Assembly: GCA_002049455.2 (NCBI GenBank)
Contig: KV918827.1
Coordinates: forward strand, 62,001 to 126,000
Reading direction: 5' to 3'
Length of the DNA stretch: 64,000 nt
Origin: Porphyra umbilicalis
Taxonomy: Eukaryota > Rhodophyta > Bangiophyceae > Bangiales > Bangiaceae
This document shows positions 22,275 through 33,311 of the stretch, one piece after another (within the stretch, counting starts at the first letter, position 1; every line of letters starts with the position of its first letter). The position numbers and the translations under genes are program-made. The notes under the pieces are model-generated. The model made no database searches. It worked only from the letters and a program-made list of their open reading frames with translations, and was not told the origin of the DNA.

Positions 22275-23757
22275 TGCTGCCACAGCGTGAACAGTGTCGG
22301 AGTTGTTGCCGTTTCTGTCGTTCTGCAGTGATGTGCGTCGCTTCCGACGGAGAGTAGCGGGGCCGTTCAAACACCGCTTCTCTCCGACCAGATTTTCACA
22401 AGAGCCTCTCGAAACGATCACGCTGTACTGCCCGGCAGGGTTGGTGAGAGGGGGTGCTGTTCTCCACGTGGTACTACGGTTGAAACTACAGATGCCGGAT
22501 CTGACACTCTCATTTGTGACCAATGAGCTGTCACATTTGGACGGAGCAGCCAACCAAGGCCCGCAAATCGCGTCAAAACCCAGAAGAGCAGGAACACTGC
22601 CTGTTGACTAGGCGTGGCGCACTGAAACGCACATCAGGATCTCAAGAAATCTGAAGAAGTTTGTTGAGCTCATGAAAAAGCACAGGTCTGGCCCAGAACC
22701 CGCCCCATACCTTTTTCAGGCCAAAGCAAGCGGCTCAAAATTCTGAGGAAATCTCATTGTGGGTTGCAATGGCTCTGCGTGACTGCTGCAAGACACGCTG
22801 ATTGGCTTGCAAGATTATTGGCGGCAACTCTCAGCCAATAGTACGGTCGTGGCTTGTCGAACAGCCAATCCGACTTCGTTTCTATGCTGGGCCGTCGGCT
22901 CTGCCTCCCTTCTCTCTGCAACTGCCATTTTTCGGAGGTTAGCAATCAAAGCGAGTCGCTCAGGCCCGTTTGCAGACTCCGACGTCGCTTCGCATAACGC
23001 TGGTACAGTCTTTCTCCATTTCTGTAGCTTCCTTTACTATGCACCCCTGCATAGTAACGAGACATCATTGCACTGACAGGAAGGCCGATTCTGCCATCCT
23101 CTGCACGAAAAAACAGGGCTACTTGAGGGTTTGTCAGGCGACGAAAAAGGGAGGATAGCATTGGAGAAAGACTGTAATGTATAACGCCCGAAACGCTGCG
23201 AAAGAAACATGCGGGCCCGCACGAGTGTGGCGGGCGGGCCAGGACGGCTAGCCGGCGGGCTCCCCAGTGTGGGGCCCGGGTGCTGCCCCGGTCACCGCCA
23301 GCAGGGGCCGCCCCGGGTCGTGAGGGCGAGCCCGCCGGGGGCAAGAGGGTACGCGCCGTCGCCTTCCGGTAAACACGGCGGCGGCCCAGGAGGGGCGGCC
23401 GCGTGGCCGGGGCGGGCCCCTCTAACCGTGCCCGGGGCGGCAACCAGGAGGGCGCCGAGTATGGCAGCCGAGCCTCCCCCCCTGTGGGGCTGTCCCGCGG
23501 CCCCCCCCCCCTGGGCGAGTCATCCAGGGAGAGTGGCCCGCGGAGCGGTGCCGTGGGAGGCGATCGGGGGCCCCTGCCAGTACGCGGGGGTCCATAAAGG
23601 CGGGGCAGGCGAGGGCGGACGGGGCGGCCAGGCACTGCCGGCCGTCACCGTGCCCCCCGTCACTTCTCGAGTTGAGAGTTCCCCCCTCATCCCTCCGTAC
23701 CCATTAAATCCCCCTCCCAATCCTCCTCGCTACCCCCCCTACTAGGGCGCGGCGGCT
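22275..23757. other. no recognised gene; GC-rich leader before the next ORF
   Basis: Left part: moderate GC with several ATTGGC/GCCAAT motifs near 22800-22870. Right part (from about 23200): very GC-rich, with overlapping ORFs on both strands and no recognised domain. It may hold the promoter and 5' UTR of the 23758 gene. Confidence 0.3.
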
Positions 23758-25263
23758 ATGGCTTCCTCGCGGTCAACGGCAGTGGCGCCGACGGAGGAGA
23801 TGGCTTCCACAGGTGCGGGGCGGGCCACGCCAGCGTCGAGTGGGACGCCGGCGTCGGCTACGGCCAAGTCGGGCAGCCCTGCGGCAGGGACCCCGCGGGC
23901 GAGAGTGGCGCCGGGCAGTACGGGCGCCCCCAAGGCCAAGGGCTCGACGGTGGCCACCCCGCGGGCTGGCGGGGCGGCGACGTCGACGCCCGCTACGCCG
24001 GCCGGCGCCACCAAGTCAAGTGGCGTGGCTTCGGCGGCGGCGCGGGAGAAGGCGGCCCGTCTGTCCCGCCTGGCCGACGGCGCGCCCCCGAGCCGGAAGA
24101 CCTCGGCGGCGGAGAGTCAAGCGACGCAACCGCCGCCGCCTTCCCGCCGGTACAAGTCAACGGCGGGGTCGGCATCGGCCTCCCGCGCGTCGAGTGCGGC
24201 GACGCGGTCGCCCGACGAGGACGCGGCCGTGCCCCGCACGGCGGCGGCGCGCGTGCCGCTGCCGCCCAGCCCTCCGGGAACTCCTCTGGCGGCGGCGGTG
24301 GCGGCCGCGGCGGCACTGGGCGCTGGGGGGGATGACCCCATGGAGGAGGAGTCTCCTCCGCCGGTGCCGTGCCGAGGTCGCCTCCCGGTTGTGGAGGAGG
24401 CGGCGCCCGCGGAGCCGGGGGCGCTGGTCCAGTGGACGCCCCCCCACGCCCCCAGTCAGTTCGGGGAGTGTCGCCTGCGAACGCTATACGCCGCGAACCC
24501 GCTGCCCAAGCAGGGCCCGGCTTAGCAACGCTGGCTGACGCGTCACCCCGTGAAGTACGAACTGCCTGCCGAGGTGGTGATGGACCTCCCTGCCCTACTA
24601 GAGGCGGGGGACGCGCAGTGGGTGGAGCGCGCCGCTGCGCGCCTTTCCAATGTCATGAACGGGGCCACCGCCGACAACGTGCCGCCGGTCGTGGCGTGAG
24701 AGTGGGCGTTCTCCTCCCCCCCGTACTTCTGGGAGGGGGATTTCCACTTCCACCACCAAAACACCCGCACCGAGCGCCGGGTGCGGGAGGCGTTGGGGAT
24801 CCTGGTGCGGGCCTCTCAAGTGGAGAGTACCCAGGTCCACGCCTCGGCGCGGCGGGCGTACTATGTCCCGACGCCGTACTGGTGGTCGGCGATGGAGGTA
24901 CCCTTCGGGGTCCCCGCCCGGATGTCGCGCATCGTGGTCTACTTTGGCACCACGCTCCACCGGGGGGAGTCTACCCCGGCGGCGGCCATCTTCGCTACCC
25001 AGTGGGTGCTGGAGGTCGCGGGGGTGTGGTATGCCTCCGCCCGTACCAAGGGATACCTCTGGCATCTGCCCGCCGGCGTGGTGGGTCGCCTTGTGGGGCT
25101 CCGCCTTGCCGACGGGGCGGAGGGGGCAGGCCCGGACGCGCATGCGTACCTCAGCGAATTGCTGGACCTGCACCAGTCGTTGGACTGGGAGGCTGCCGGG
25201 ACCTACCTCGCCCGCCGAGTTGGCGGGGAGGAAGGCGAGGCGCCTCGGGCGTTTGTCCATTAG
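23758..25263 (+). pseudogene. unrecognised protein gene with two in-frame stops
   Basis: One frame runs from ATG 23758 to TAG 25261-25263 (about 500 codons), interrupted by TAG 24523-24525 and TGA 24697-24699. The first half is Ala/Ser/Thr/Pro-rich and looks disordered. The second half looks folded, with aromatic-rich motifs such as FSSPPYFWEGDFHFHHQN, YYVPTPYWWSAMEVPFG and RIVVYFGTTLHRGEST. Both stops could come from single C-to-T changes (CAG, CGA). I do not recognise the family. A disordered N terminus plus compact C-terminal domain would suit a retroelement Gag or a host structural protein equally well. Confidence 0.55.
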
Positions 25264-25657
25264 AACAGGCATGTGCTGACAATTTGTGCACGAAGAAAAG
25301 GGCACCACCTTACCTAAAATACGTGAAAATGACCCCGATGTAGCCCCCTGTGAGGAAAACACGATTTGGGACACCCCTCATCGAAGCTCCAGTTAGCACA
25401 TGAGCTTTGGCGTTGCAAACCTTTAACCCCAAGAACCTGAAAAAGACTGGCTCCAAAATCGGGGCTATCTGAGAGGTCCACAGAACAGGGCCCACAGGCG
25501 GGTATTAAGGAGTTGGCAGCCAAACACGCGTCGGGAGAGGCTCTTTCCATGGAGGCCAGTCGAGAAATTTCTCGTACCCCACGCCGCCTGCCCCCGTGCA
25601 GTGATGTGTCAGTCCTTCAGAAAAAGCGCATGTCTCATTTTTGGGACACGCACCATA
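25264..25657. other. no recognised gene
   Basis: Moderate-GC spacer between the broken gene and MITE 1 copy 2. It ends with ATGTCTCATTTTTGGGACAC (25629-25648), which recurs with one change at about 26608-26627 on the other side of the MITE. Confidence 0.4.
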
Positions 25658-26403
25658 CTAACGGTATATCTCATGCACTAAAACCTGTCCCAAAAAAAGA
25701 TGTGGGAGCGTCGGAACTGGTCCTCCAGGAGCCAAAGTCCCTCAGATGACAGATATGGGAGTTCCGGCCGTACTCCGAAAAAAAGGGGCTGTGAGTGCGA
25801 GAAGCGCCGGAATAAGCGTGGGTCGCGCGAAACTGGTGAAGCGCTGCGTCCGGTTTCCAGCTCAGCAATAGCCGTTGCAACAATGATCCAGCTGATAAAT
25901 ACAGTCCACTCAAACTGTTAGGGCGGATCAAGCCGGCTGGCTTGCATGAGACGAAAAAAAAAACATGCATTCGAACGGTAGCCCCCGCTTCATAATCTGT
26001 GCGACCAGATATGGCCGAGTCCAAGGGCCGGCGCTTCACTCTCGGTCCCGACCGCCAGCGTTTCCGCAATTCTCAGTTTCGACTTCTGAGAGGCTGTAAG
26101 GCTCGTCATGTACATGCTTACAACTTTCCCTGGTCGAGCACGCCTCACATGCCCATCATGGAAGCATGGCGTCAACGAGAGCGCAAAAGGTACCGCAAAA
26201 CCGGCACCCTACTGTTTCTGCACGGACGACAAAGCTCCAGAATACAGTCCACACATCGAAACGGCGCGCATTGACTGAAAGTTTGCGAATTGGTGGTTCT
26301 TTCTATAGCGAAACATTCGGCATTGGGTGCGATGATGTCTGTCTCTGGCGGGCTTGAACATGCGTCGCCGCCAGAGGTTTTAATGCGTGAGATCCACCTT
26401 TAG
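25658..26403. mobile_element. MITE family 1, copy 2 (inverted relative to copy 1)
   Basis: A 746-bp uninterrupted copy with TIRs CTAACGGTATATCTCATGCA on the left and the complement of CTAAAGGTGGATCTCACGCA on the right. It matches 4190-4914 plus 5885-5892 on the opposite strand with scattered substitutions. No transposase is encoded. Confidence 0.8.
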
Positions 26404-26673
26404 TATCTGTGCATTTGATTGGGCCGCGTGATCGTCACCTGTCGAAGTTGCAATGAATGACACTTTCCCCCATGACAAGTCAGGATGTTCCACCTCTGCT
26501 AACACTGTCAGGGGCTGTTCTGGATACAATGTGGGACCGAGTGGGTCACATTACATTATCGGACCGTTGCAGAAGGCCCGTGGGCCGAGAAAAAAGAAAA
26601 AACCGCCATGTCTCATGTTTGGGACACGCATCATAGGCACCCCGTTATGCAAACAGGGCGCCAAAGCGAAGCT

Positions 26674-26762
26674 ACCACACTAGCCATCGCCTTCTAGTGA
26701 ACAGTCTACGATTACCCGCTCGAGGCGGATCGAAGACGAGTGGCTGTGCGCCGTGACCGGCG
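26674..26762 (+). repeat. 89-bp direct repeat, left copy
   Basis: Begins ACCACACTAGCCATCGCCTT. It aligns without gaps to 32997-33085 with 8 differences (about 91% identity). The pair brackets the R2-like remnant. These may be the 3' ends of two related elements in tandem or the terminal repeats of one 6.3-kb unit. Confidence 0.8.
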
Positions 26763-27659
26763 GTGACGTGGCGGAGGGGTGCGTTGGGGGTCTGGGCACC
26801 CCCGCCCGCGGCGGCGCGGCGGCGATGGACGCGGCGGCGGCCGGGGGGGCCGCCGCCGTCGCCGCGACGACGCGCGCGGTCGCGGCGTTGCTCGACGCCG
26901 TCGCCGTCGATTCGACGGCGACGGCGAAGCGGTCACTATTGCTGTTGACCGTTGCGGAAGTTACGGAGGATCGATTGGCTGAGAATGGTCCTCTTTTGGA
27001 ACTGCGCTTTTCATTGGCAGGCGCAGCGCCGCGAATCGCTATTAGCGGCTTAGCCGGCGCCGCTATCCCCCCCACCTCCGCGTGCTCCCCCACCTCCGCC
27101 GCTGAGCGCCCGCCCCCCCCCGCCCCTTCGCCCCCGGCTCCCCCCGCTCCTGCTGCTGCTGCCCCCCCCCCGCACCCGTCGACGGGGAGTCCTTCCCTCT
27201 GCCGCCCGGTCGCCGCGGCCGCAAGGCCCGTCGCACGGCGTGCCGCCATGCTGTCGCCGCGACGGTGGCTGCTCGCCTGCTCGCCGCTGCTCCCGCCGCC
27301 GCCGGCGTCGACGACGGCCTGTCTCCCCCTCGCTGTTTCCGCGCTCCGTCGCCCGTGGTTGCGTCAGCGGCTGCTGCCGCCGCCGCCCGCGCCGCGGTCG
27401 ACCAAGTCTCCGGGACCGCCGCCGGCGCCGCCAACGTCGGTGCCGGCTGCCCCCCCCCCCCCCCCCTACCGGCCGTCCCTGTGGCGGCCGCGCGAGACGC
27501 GGTCGCCGCGCCTGCGGCCGTTCCGCGCGCTGCCCCCGCCCGCGCCCCTCGACGTGGGCCGACGCGGTGGTCGGCGGGCGTGGGGCTGCCCCTGCGGCCG
27601 TGGCCGGCGGCCGGCGGCCGCCGCCGCTCGGCGGCAAACACAAGGACGCTCTGGCGGTG

Positions 27660-29780
27660 GCCGCCGCCGCGGCGGCGGCGAAAATCAAGGCCAAGGACGA
27701 AGGCGCTGTCGCGGCGGCGGCCGCCCGGCTCGCCCGCGCGGCCGCCGCGGGCGCCGCGCTGCGTCGCCTCGCCGCCGGGTCGCCCCCGTCGGTGACGCTG
27801 CGGACTGTCTACGGCCGCGGCGTCGCCCGCGAGACGCGCACCTGGCGGCTCTGCGAGCTGCTATCGGCGGCCGCCGGGCTACTCAAACGGGCGGTCGTTG
27901 ACGTCGACCGCGCCAGCGACCTCGCCGAGGTGCGCTTGCTGGAGCAGCACGCCGATGCGTTTGAGGCCGCGGTGGCGCTGTCGCCCGCCGCCGCCACGCT
28001 AACACTCGTGCGGGGGGTCGACCCCCTGTCGCCGTCGCTGTTGGGCGCCCCGCGCCGACGTGGGCTTTCGGCAGAGGCGGCGCGCGAGGTGGCGCGCGCG
28101 TTTTACGTGGCGCGCCGCCGCGCCAAACTGTCGTCGCTGGACGAGCGGTTGGGCGTGCCGCCCGCCCACCGGAACGCCCTTCGCCCGCTGCTGCACCGGG
28201 AGCACGCCCCGTACGTGCAGCAGCTGGGGGCAGGTGGTGGCGCCATGGGCGACCGGGCGGGGCCCCCAGCGGTGGCGACCGCGGGTGCCGACGCTCAGCG
28301 CCACGGCGCCGCCCGGTGCGGGGCGGACGGCGCCGGCCGGGTTCCGCCCCAGGGGGGGGCGGCCGCGGAGGCGGTCGACGCCGACCGGCCGGGACACGAA
28401 AAGTTTCAGCCGGCGGCTTCGACCCCCGCGTCAGTTTCTGACGTACAGTCGGAAGTTTCGGTATTGCCGCCCACCCCCCCGACGTTTTCGGCCGTCGCCG
28501 AAGATGAAGGGATGGGGTCGATCCCACATCCGGGATCGGGATGCGGTTGGTCGCCACGCCGGCGACCGACCCGCCCCCCGAGTCGGATCGCGCCTCGCTC
28601 CGGCGGGCAGAAATTTTCGCTGTGTCCGCCTCGCCCGGTGGCCGCTGCCCGCCCCCCACCAGCCCCTGCATTGCGGCGGACCCCCCGACGCCCCTGGTGC
28701 GCGGGGACCGCAGCTCGCTCGCGGCCGCCCGCCTTATGGCTGCGGCGAGCGGGGTAGTGGATGCGGACGTGTCGGCGGGCACTGCTGCTTCGCTCCCCCC
28801 GTTGGCCGACACGGTCGCCGCGGCTGTCCGGCGCGTGCCGGGCGGCGCCGTGGGCGCTTTGGCGCTGGCGGCGGCGCTGTTCCGCGTCGCCGACGGCGCC
28901 GTGGCGGAGGCCGCTGACGCGGCCGGCCCACCGCGTCGCCTCGATCCGGCCGTCGCGGAGGCGCGCGCTGATGCGGCGGAGGCGCGCGGCGTGCGCGTCG
29001 CCGCGTCGGCCGCCGCCACGGAGATCACGGACTTGGCGGTGTCGAGCCCAGTCCTGCCCTGTCCCCGAACGTTGCCATCGCCCAAGGGGCGAATCGACGC
29101 CGAGTCGGACGTCGCCCTGAGGACCGCGCGCCGATTGCAACGGGCGACCGCGCGCATCGTGGCCGCCCTCGACTGGCCGGTTGCCGTCGCGCCGCCTGCG
29201 GGCCGCCGCCCTCGCGGGCATCGCCCGTTGTGCGCGGGGAGCCGCTGCGCGCGCTGTCGCCGCTGCTGCCGGCGCCAACGCCGCTGACGCCGCGTTGGTG
29301 CACCCCCCCCCCGACGTTGCGAGCGACGACTGTGGCTTGAGGGGGGGGGCGGCTCTGAGCGCGCCTGCCGCCGGTGCGCGCGCTCCCCCACCGACGCCCG
29401 CCGTTAAGCGGCGCGTGCGGGCGCCGCCCGACTTCGCGTCAGGGCATCGCCTCGCCTGTGCGGGCGGCGCGTTGCGGCCGTTGCCGCGGGGCCAGTCATG
29501 TATGCGTTTCCGGCGGAGGCGCACGCTGCTGCCAGCGTGCCGCGTACCCTGCGCGTGTCCAGCGAGTCGGATGTGGGGGAGGGGGTTCCCGCGGCGCCCC
29601 AACCTGACGGTTGGTGTACCGCGAGCGCCCTCAGCTCCACGTCCAACGCGCACGTGCGTGCGTCTGTGGCCGTTTCGCCACCAGAAAAGCACGGGGCTCG
29701 CACCGCCGCGCCGGTGGTCGCGCCGCCGGCTGCGTCCCCGCCCGTTAGCGACGCCGCCGCCAAATGAGTTCATCTGGCGG
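27660..29780 (+). pseudogene. Ala/Arg-rich first ORF region of the R2-like element, decayed
   Basis: Protein-like plus-strand stretches occur in successive frames: 27780-28230 (TLRTVYGRGVARETRTWRL, then a helical segment with SLDERLGVPPAHRNALRPLL), 28541-29180 (helical Ala/Asp/Arg-rich) and 29181-29783. No family was recognised. They precede the zinc-finger and RT-flanking segments of the same strand, so they may be an upstream ORF or N-terminal part of that element. All frames are permissive in this composition; confidence is low. Confidence 0.35.
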
Positions 29781-30059
29781 TGACTCGCTGGCCCGCCTGG
29801 GGGTGGGTCGGCTGCCGCGCCCGGTCAGGCGGCGCGGCCAGGCGAGGCGGCGGGGGGCCGGCCCCCCACGCAATCACAGGTCTGGCCGTTCCCGGCGTGT
29901 GTACTCAGATGGTCTGACTACTTCCCCCGACGACAGTGACTGTCCTTCTACCCCTCGTGCCCCGTTCTTCGTGCCGTTCGGCGCGGGCGACCGCGCCTTT
30001 GCCCCCCCCCCCCCGCCCGCTCTCCTTCCTCTGACGCTTCTATCCTCCCCCCCCCCCCT

Positions 30060-31388
30060 GCACCCCCCTGCTGTTCCCGCGCCCCCCCGCCGGCCTCTTC
30101 GGCTGGTGCGGCTGACGGGGCCGATGAGCACCACTGCCCGGTCGCAAGCTGCGGCGCGACGGTCTTGAGAAAACCGCTGGGGCTCGGCGTCCGCGCTCAC
30201 CTGCGTGACGCCCACAAGGCCGCCGACGTGCCGGCGTCGGTGCTGTCGGCCAACAGGCTGCGCGGCTGCCGCCACTGCGGCGCCTTGCTTTCTTCCGGTC
30301 GGTCGATGACCGCGCGCCGGGCGCTGGCGGAGCACGAGGCGGATTGTGCTGCGCGCCCGGGCGCGCCTGCCGCCGCGCCGGCGGCCCGCGCGGTTGCGAG
30401 CTCGCTGGCGGTGGGTGGCGCCGCGGCCGCGTCGGCCGTTACCGCGCCGCCGACTTCTCCTGCCGTGGACGGCGGGTCTGGGGCGGGTGTTGGTGCGGCC
30501 CCTCCCCTGGCTGTGTGCCCACTTCTCAGCTGTGGTGCGGCCGTGGGGGCGGGCGCCGCGTTCGTCGAGCACCTGCGCTCGGCGCCCACGGCGGTGGACG
30601 TGCCGCCCGAGCGCCTTGCGGAGGCGCAGCTGGGGGGCTGCCGTCACTGCCACCGCCTGTTCTCGGTCGTGCGGTCGGACTCTGGGCATCGACCCCTGCG
30701 CTCCCACGAGCCCAACTGCCCTTCACACCCGCTTCTGCAGGGGGGGGGTGGTCGCCCGGCGGCGACGGCGGTGGCCACCGTGGCGGGTGCGGCGCCGGAG
30801 ACGGAGGCCGACCTGGCCAACTGGGCGACGCGCACGTGTTGCGTGATGAAAGAGTGCACAACCACGTTCCGCGGCGCCGTAACGCCGCGCACGCTGCCGG
30901 CGCGCCTGGCGCGCTCGCATACACTGGCGGCGGTGCCGGCGGAGTAGGACCACGTCGCCGCCTCGCTGCTGCCCGCGTAGCGGCAGATGGGTGCCGACGC
31001 GCTCTCCTGGGTGCGGCGCGAGCCGAGCAACGCAATCGCGTGGCTGTGGGTGATGACCCTCTCGTCCCTCCTCTTCCACATCTGCGCGCGCACGCGGGGC
31101 AGGGGTGAGGGTGCAGCGCCGCTTAGTCGCGCCGCGCGCGGGTCCGCGCTACTCGACGGGGACTTTGCGGCCGCGTTGCGCGACCGCAATGTCAGTGTGT
31201 GGCGCGAGCCGCCCGCGTCTGCTGCTACGGCCACCACGATGACGGCCGTGGCTCCACCCGTGTCGCCTCTCCCGCACCCGCCTACCCCCCCCCCCCCCCC
31301 CCGCCCGACTCGCCGGCTGCACCCCTTCACACCCCGAGGGTTGGGTCAGGCGTCCCCGTCCGCCCGACGAGCGCCCGGCTGCGCGTGA
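30060..31388 (+). pseudogene. zinc-finger N-terminal part of a R2-like non-LTR retroelement protein
   Basis: The frame shows a repeated zinc-binding module: a C2H2 finger (CPVASCGATV then HLRDAH) followed by CRHCGALLSS and HEADC. The module recurs as CPLLSCGAAV with HLRSA, then CRHCHRLFSVV and HEPNC, and a third finger starts CCVMKECTTTF and ends ARLARSH. Such finger arrays precede the RT in R2-type elements and guide DNA binding. In-frame TAG codons at 30945-30947 and 30978-30980 interrupt it, both one C-to-T change from CAG. The frame then shifts at an 18-C run (31285-31302). Confidence 0.6.
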
Positions 31389-31610
31389 CACGCGGGCAGC
31401 GGCGGGCGCTCCGCCAAGTTCATCGCGGCCGCACAAGCGCCGCGGCGCGCACCCTTCAAGGGGCGTCGGTGGCGCCCCACACAGGCGCCGTCTGGCGGGC
31501 GGCGCGGCGGCTCTTCTCTCGCGACACGCCGGAGCTGGCGACGAACGAGTCGGTCGAGGCCCGCGCTGCCTGTCCGAATGGGGGGGCTGGGCGTCGGTGA
31601 TCGTTCTCGT
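31300..31610 (+). pseudogene. pre-RT segment of the R2-like protein
   Basis: After the poly-C run the next frame reads QRRALRQVHRGRTSAAARTL followed by SVAPHTGAVWRAARRLF. This resembles the G-x-x-S-x-A-x-x-x-L segment that precedes the RT domain in this class. It ends where a G run (31580-31586) shifts the frame again. No RT core (no YxDD-type motif) follows; the next segment is already the C-terminal part, so the polymerase domain is deleted. Confidence 0.5.
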
Positions 31611-32933
31611 CCGGCGGCGGCGGCCGTCGTGGCACCCTGGGCGGACGCCGCCGTGAACTGCCACCGGGCGGCGGCACCGGCGTTGGCCGATTTGGCTGGT
31701 GCCCTGCGCGACACCGACCCGGTTGGTTCTGCGCCGCCGGCCGGCACCCAGGTCGACACCCGGGCATGGCCGGGCGCCCTTCGGGCGTGCGCTGCGGCTG
31801 CTGCTGGCGCCGCCAGCACTTCTTCAGGGGCCAACGCGACGCCGTCGAGGCGTCGCCCCCCAAACCTCACGAGTCTTCTGTCAGCCGTCGCCGCCCTGAA
31901 CGCCGCGTGCGGCGCGGCGCCCGCACCCCCCTCAACCGCTCCCGACCTCCTTGCTACCGCTGCCGATTCCCATATCGCGGCGACCGGCCGACTCCGCGTC
32001 TCGGGGGGGTCTCGGCTGAGTTGGGCGCGGCTACTCGAAGGGGCGCGGGCCCTGTCCCGGAGGGACCTGGCGGGGCCCGTGCACCTCGCCGCGCTCAAGC
32101 GGCTACGGGCCTCGCTGCCGGACAATGCCGACCTGGCGCGGCCCGCCGCTTGCTACGGGGCGGGCGCGGGCCTCTGGCTGTCTGCGTTGCCGGCACCCGG
32201 CCGCCCTGCCGGCGCCATCGGCGGGCAGGCCATGCGGATGGCAACCCGCCTCTGGCTCGGCGTGCCCCCGGTCGCGCGGACGGCGGTGGCACGTCGGTGC
32301 GCGAGCGGCTCTGCGGTGGACGCGTACGGCATCCACTTCTTGGCGGCGTGCCGCGCCCCCTAGTTCATCTCCAACTCCACGTTCCGCCACAACACGCTGG
32401 TGGCGCGGACAGCGGACGCGCTGCGCGCGCACCCGCAGTGGCGGGACGTGGTGGTGGAAGCGTCGTCCGCGCTTTTCGGTGCTGGCACCGTGGCGCTCCG
32501 CCCGGACGTGCGTGCGGTGCGCGTGCAGACCGGGGGGGTGGTCTGGGGCGACGTCGCTGTCGCGTCAGTCTTCACCGACAAGGTCGTCGCGGACGTCGTC
32601 GCCCGGCCTTCCGTGGCTATGGCGCCGGTGGGGCGCGAGGCGCGCAAGGTGCGTAAGTAAGCGCCGTGCCTCCCCGCCGCCAACCCGCCCGCTGTCTTTA
32701 CCTTACTGGTGTGGGAGGTATTTGGCCGCGTGGGCCCCGCGTCCGCGGACGTTTTGCGCACCGCCGTCCGTGGTCCGGGGCGCTCGCGCGCGCTCGCGTC
32801 GCTGCTTACGGACGCGTCCGCTATCATTTGGCGCTATAACGCGCGCATGCTTTGTGAGGGGTTTTTGCGGTGTGATGCTAGGGGGCGGGCCACTTTGGAC
32901 GCCCCAACTGCTGTGGCCCGAATTTCCGGTTGA
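31580..32933 (+). pseudogene. C-terminal part of the R2-like retroelement protein
   Basis: Reads LWLSALPAPG, RMATRLWLGVPP, a degenerate Cys/His region with DAYGIHFLAAC, then STFRHNTLVARTADAL and LVWEVFGRVG. This order (LSALP, LG-PP, D-G-H-C, RHN, E-x-x-G-R) is the usual C-terminal zinc/endonuclease-proximal region of R2-like RT proteins. TAG at 32361-32363 and TAA at 32658-32660 interrupt one continuous frame, both explained by C-to-T changes. Since the RT core is missing, this copy could only move in trans. Confidence 0.6.
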
Positions 32934-32996
32934 GCGGGGCCTCGGCCTCATTTCGTTGTTAGCGGATGTTAGGACCGGGCCTGCTCAGAAGCAAAG

Positions 32997-33085
32997 ACCA
33001 CACTAGCCATCGCCTTCTAAGGGACGGTCTACGATTACACGATCGAGGCGGCTCGAAGACCAGTGGCTGTGCGCCGTGACCGGCG
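32997..33085 (+). repeat. 89-bp direct repeat, right copy
   Basis: Partner of 26674-26762 in the same orientation. It lies between the end of the R2-like remnant and the end of the Fanzor-like gene, whose stop is about 230 bp further right. Confidence 0.8.
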
Positions 33086-33311
33086 CGGTGCGGACAGCAG
33101 CCATCTGGTCGACATTCCTCTTCGCCAGGTCATCGCTTGCCGACGCAGCAGCTGCGTCGTGCGCCCCATCTGCCACCACACCCAGTGCCTCCACCCGCAC
33201 CGCTGGCGCCGCCACTGCCACTGCCGTCGGGGCCGTCCCCGCCTCTGCCACCGGCGGGTCGGCGACCACAGGTCGGCGCCAACGCTCCCACGACGTGGGT
33301 GAACACCGCGT

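Noticed and set aside
25629-26635. Direct repeats ATGTCTCATNTTTGGGACAC either side of MITE 1 copy 2 as a target duplication
   Set aside because: They are not adjacent to the MITE ends on the right (about 200 bp away), so they cannot be its target duplication; they may be ends of another degenerate element.
26753-27901. Plus ORF of 382 codons at the start of the R2-like unit
   Set aside because: Mostly Ala/Pro/Arg low-complexity sequence with poly-C runs; no domain was found, so only the later, more protein-like stretch was annotated.
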